A model generated the notes under the pieces. That model was not told the origin of the DNA, made no database searches, and was given only the letters and a program-made list of their open reading frames with translations. Positions 59,934 to 64,000 of a DNA stretch of 64,000 bases are shown one piece after another. The first letter of the stretch is position 1; each line of letters begins with the position of its first letter. The position numbers and the translations under genes are program-made. Source of the DNA: Spisula solida (lineage: Eukaryota; Mollusca; Bivalvia; Venerida; Mactridae); the NCBI GenBank assembly GCA_947247005.1, contig OX365948.1, positions 7,502,001 through 7,566,000 on the forward strand, written 5' to 3'.

Positions 59934-61464
59934 AACAAGAGGGCCCAAAGGGCCCTAGGTCGCTCACCTGTCGAACTTGACCTAGATTTTGTAGAGATGA
60001 TCATTGTGACCAAGTTTCATACAGATAAGGCCAATATTGTGACCTCTAGTGACTACACAAGGTTTTTCTATGATTTAACCATGTGACCTAGTTTTTGACC
60101 CAAGATGACCCAATATAAAACTTGATCTAGATATTGTTAAGATGATCATTGTGACCAAGTTTCATACAGATTAGGCCAATATTGTGACCTCTAGTGACTA
60201 CACAAAGTTTTTCTATTATTTGACATTGTGACCTTGTTTTTGACCCCAGATGACCCAATATCGAACATGACCTCGATTTTGTTAAGATGGCCATTGTGAC
60301 CAAGTTTCATAAAGATTAAGTCAAAATTGTGACCTCTAGTGACTACACAAACTTTTTCTATGATTTGACCTAGTGACCTAGTTATTGACCCCAGATGACC
60401 CAATATCAAACTTGACCTAGATTTTGTTGAGATGACCATTGTGACCAAGTTTCATAAAGATTGAGTCAAAATTGTGACCTCTAGTGACTACACAAGGTTT
60501 TTCTATGATTTCACCTAGTGACCTAGTTTTTGACCCAAGATGACCCCATATCAAACTTGACCTAGATTTTGTTGAGATGATCATTGTGACCAAGTTTCAT
60601 AAAGATTAGACCAAAATTGTGACCTCTAGTGACTACACAAGGTTTTTCTATGATTTGACCTTGTGACCTAGTTTTTAACCCCGGATGACCCAATATCGAA
60701 CTTGACCTAGATTTTGTCGAGATGATCATTGTGACAAAGTTTCATAAAGATTAAGTCAAAATTGTGACCTCTAGTGACTACACAAGGTTTTTCTATGATT
60801 TGACCTTGTGACCTAGTTTTTGACCCCTGATGACCCAATATCTAACTTGACCTAGATTTTGTCAAGATGATCATTGTGACCAAGTTTCATAAAGATTAAG
60901 TCAAAATTATGACCTCTAGTGACTACACGAGGTTTTTCTATGATTTGACCTTGTGACCTAGTATTTGACCCCTGATGACCCAATATCGAACTTGACCTAG
61001 ATTTTGTCGAGATGATCGTTGTGACAAAGTTTCATAAAGATTAAGTCAAAATTGTGACCTCTAGTGACTACACAAGGTTTTTCTATGATTTGACCTAGTG
61101 ACCTAGTTTTTGACCCCAGATGACCCAATATCGAACTTGACCTAGCTTTTATTGAGATGGTCATTGTGCCTAAGTTTCATTAAGATTAAGTCAAAATTGT
61201 GACCTCTAGTGACTACACAAGGTTTCTCTATGATTTGACCTAGTGACCTAGTTTTTGACCCCGGATGACCCAATATCGAACTTGGTCTAGATTTTGTTGA
61301 GATGATCATTGTGACCAAGTTTCATAAAGATAAGGCTGAAATTGTGACCTCTAGTGTCTACACAAGCCAATTGTTGACGGACGGACGACGGACGGACGAC
61401 GGACGGACGACGGACGAAGAGTGATCACAAAAGCTCACTCTGTCACTTTGTGACAGGTGAGCTA
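59934..61464 (-). mobile_element. tandem-core element B (~146-bp units, inverted relative to A)
   Basis: The minus-strand copy of the element at 50048. The 3' end reads AACAAGAGGGCCCAAAGGGC at 59934, and about nine to ten units of ~146 bp follow (GTGACCTCTAGTGACTACAC, TGACCAAGTTTCATA). A (GGAC)n tract sits at about 61376-61415 and the 5' hairpin GCTCACTCTGTCAC TTT GTGACAGGTGAGC at 61432-61463. The core is longer than in copy A, so unit number varies between copies. No coding capacity; the minus frame at 60191-60448 is a by-product. Confidence 0.85.
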
Positions 61465-61504
61465 ATAAAAACATGACATCAACAAGACTGCGTTCAATAA
61501 ACGC

Positions 61505-61781
61505 TTATGCCCCCTGTGGAAGCCTTGTCCATAAATAAGTCTAAGTCCAAAATTAGGTCAAGGTGAAGGTCAAAAAGGGGTCAGGTGATACAGGTGTGTG
61601 GAGAGTGTTCATATACAACATCCATGCAAGTTTGGAAGCTTTGCAGCAAGCCATAATGATGCTAGAAGAAACGGTCAATTTGGGTTAACCAGGACGGACG
61701 GACGAACGGACGAACGGACGGACGGACGGACGGACAGGTGCATCACTATATGCCTCCCGATCTATCGATACGGGGGCATAA
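61505..61781. mobile_element. non-autonomous element with TTATGCCCCC termini and (GGAC)n
   Basis: Begins TTATGCCCCC (61505-61514) and ends GGGGGCATAA (61772-61781), perfect 10-bp inverted repeats. A (GGAC)n/(GAAC) tract lies at 61694-61736. The last 30 bases (ATGCCTCCCGAT...ATACGGGGGCAT) can fold into a terminal hairpin. A TTATGCCCCC motif also occurs in each unit of the 541-1650 array. No gene. Confidence 0.6.
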
Positions 61782-64000
61782 AAACAAATAAAGGATGTAA
61801 TGTGTTTGGGGATATAATATGTACAGACAAATGGTGACGAGGTAGATCAAATGGAACACAAAGGTTTGCATGGATAAACAAGTAACTACACTACAACAGC
61901 TTGTGTGCAATCAACATAACAAGGGTGACTTTAAACAACTTACAGTTATTCATGATATCCCCCTTCTTCAAAAAATTAAAGATTAAGTTTTGCAGACTAA
62001 AGGGGAATAATTCGGTAAAAATAATCAGTATGTTTTCAGTGATGATTACACTGTTTTTCAACAAATTTGCTGTCATTTAATATGTATTTACTCACTCTCA
62101 AGTATTAACTAAGAAACTGACACCTATTCCACATGTGGATGCCATGACCACAGTCAAAGTTGTGAACGAACATGACCTGCCAGAACACAGGAATCAAACA
62201 TAACAGCTAAGTGAAGTCTAGTGCTTGTAACATTTGTAATGGCTGACCTGGCCCCGATCTCCTGAGGCATCTCAAGTAGAAATCGCAACTCAAATTGTAA
62301 GTTTGCTCAAATCAGAGTTCGAATTTTAGATACATGAGAAGTATGTGATCTTGACTTTTTTACTGTAATAAACTCAGAATAAAGTCTGTTTTGTGACACC
62401 AATTTTGAGTTCAACCTATCATAGAAATTACTTCAAAGATGAAGGACAATATTTGAGATGAGATTTAGCTTGAATTGAAATACTTCGAGAGATCGAGACC
62501 TGGTTCTCCAAAACAATAAGCAGGGCATCATATTGAACATGTTACATTACTATTATTTGTATGGGTAAGCAGTGTCAATAAAAATTAATAGGATACTGAG
62601 ACATTAATATAATCTTGTAATCCAACAAAACGTGAAATGGCATCCAAATTCACATCATTCAAACAGTGGTGATCTTATTTACAACAATAAAATTGATTAA
62701 CAAAAAGATGACAATGTAACAGCAACATATGATTAATGAAAACATGATTAACAATTCAAAAGTACATTTACACATCAGACATTGTCTGCATATCATTTGT
62801 TGAAAAATGAAATTAATCTGTGAATGATAACATTTTGAAAACAATATTCAACAAACAGGCATCTATAGATTACAAAAATGTATAACAAAAATCATTTTAT
62901 CCTTTCAAGGCTAATAATACTCTAGTAATAGTATAAACATAGTACATTCTATTTGATAATACATTTCAGGAATTAAATCATTAAATATTTGCTGTCAATG
63001 GATGTAATAAAAGTTTAAACAATTCAGACCGTATAATACAGGTACAAATGTATTTTCATTGACCAGAAGTCCTATGCCAAGAATATAAACCCAGGCTATA
63101 TGCATAATGCTTTCTCATCATTGGTCCATTTCAAAGCTTCACTCTGAGCCAACCAATCCGAGACCAGCTTTTTTTAAAATTGATTTCAAACTGACCAATC
63201 AGAGGGTTGGAGTTAGATAAAGGTCGTTTTCGAAATTTCTGAAAATCTATTGATCAGATGTAGGTAAAAATGTCTGATGTGGCTTAGATTTAATTGTATA
63301 ATAATTTATAAGGTAGATACATTTCATTCACTCATTCAAAATCTCATACTTGTAGGTGCAGTAAATACTGAGAAATCTTCATTTTATACGCAATATTTTC
63401 GCTGCAAACGACCTATATCAGAGTTCACATTCATAACCCAAGAACCAGGTGTAGGAATGAAGACATAATGTAAGTTTTCCAGCAATTAAAATACAACATG
63501 TACTCCAATCCTCAGTCAATGGTAATGTATGTATGGCAGAAATGATTGATTCTTTGCTAATCACACAGTTTCCAGTTACAAAGCTGTACATAACAAGGAG
63601 TCAACTGTACATTAATACTACAATAATCTATCACAATGATTTAACCATCCATTATTTCAATTTGAGCAAATAATAAGTCACTTTTAACACTTGTTTAGTC
63701 ATTCAGATTCAATGAAGAAAACACATATACATTATATTACTATGATATATTTGTCATAAAATCTGTGCAAATTAGCGTGGTGACCAATTTTTATTGTAAC
63801 ATTTTAAGATAATAAAATACTGCAAAACCATAATTTTTGTAGAGAGCTTTTTTTTAACTTAACACAAAATTATATATCCATGATTAATTTCTTTCTACTT
63901 GATTTTACCAAAATCAAACAAACTTTCATCCCCACAAAAATAAGTGACGTTTCAGTATACCTATAAATGATATATCATGAACTTGTAAATAATCTTAAAA
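61782..64000. other. AT-rich window end, no supported gene
   Basis: Contains a SINE-like trace near 62110-62230, the second copy of the dispersed repeat of 37425-37650 (62265-62505) and CCAAT motifs around 63150-63205 (AACCAATCCGAG, GACCAATCAGAG). Open frames at 61891, 62659 and 63277 lack motifs. Confidence 0.4.
62265..62505 (+). repeat. dispersed repeat, copy related to 37425-37650
   Basis: Same ordered blocks as the 37425 copy: CTCAAATCAGAGTTCGAATT, AAACTCAGAATAAAGTCTGT, TTTTGAGTTCAACC, AGAAATTACTT, GAGATCGAGACCTGGTTCTC. A common interspersed repeat, not a gene. Confidence 0.5.

Noticed and set aside
60191..60448. 85-codon minus-strand frame
   Set aside because: It is a translation of the ~146-bp unit of element B.

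Overview
The window is eukaryotic nuclear DNA, AT-rich and repeat-dense. It most likely comes from a bivalve mollusc. Three things suggest this: single-exon B-box/NHL genes of the kind expanded in bivalves; many short non-autonomous elements that carry 140-175 bp tandem cores beside (GTCC)n or (GGAC)n microsatellites; and tRNA-like SINE remnants. There are no operons or ribosome binding sites. Genes are few and far apart. This reading uses sequence patterns and remembered families only; no database search was possible.

Layout. 1-1800: an element with a ~170-176 bp tandem repeat. 3696-8267: the last two coding exons of an unrecognised helical protein on the + strand, with several MITEs in the 4.1 kb intron. 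8268-12660: its 3' region, then intergenic repeats. 12670-14125: a 29-bp minisatellite of about 50 copies. 16004-16462: a single-exon profilin-family gene with a small MITE in its 3' region. 19860-20130 (-): a frameshifted coding relic. 20802-21851 and 25434-26510: two tandem paralogous single-exon B-box/NHL-propeller genes. A nearly perfect ~388 bp-arm palindrome (24504-25322) lies between them, about 110 bp upstream of the second start codon.

26511-39458 is intergenic or intronic, with two CpG-richer segments (28850-29240 and 33655-34080) that could be promoters, one hAT-like MITE (32109-32263) and other repeats. 39547-40758: a single-exon-CDS GT31 beta-1,3-glycosyltransferase. 43034-43259: a mariner-type MITE. 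43395-44281: the 3' end of a 5'-truncated LINE. 44817-46411: an element with ~140-bp tandem units. 50048-51053 and 59934-61464: two copies, in opposite orientation, of one ~146-bp-unit element. 55690-57008 and 57222-58072: adjacent 44-bp and 50-bp minisatellites. The rest, to 64000, has no supported gene.

The genes do not form a recognisable pathway: profilin acts on actin, B-box/NHL proteins are usually protein- or RNA-binding or ubiquitin-linked, and the GT31 enzyme works in the Golgi. The clearest structural stories are the tandem B-box/NHL duplication with its young palindrome, and the group of tandem-core elements whose 3' ends share a CTTGTT-type terminus.
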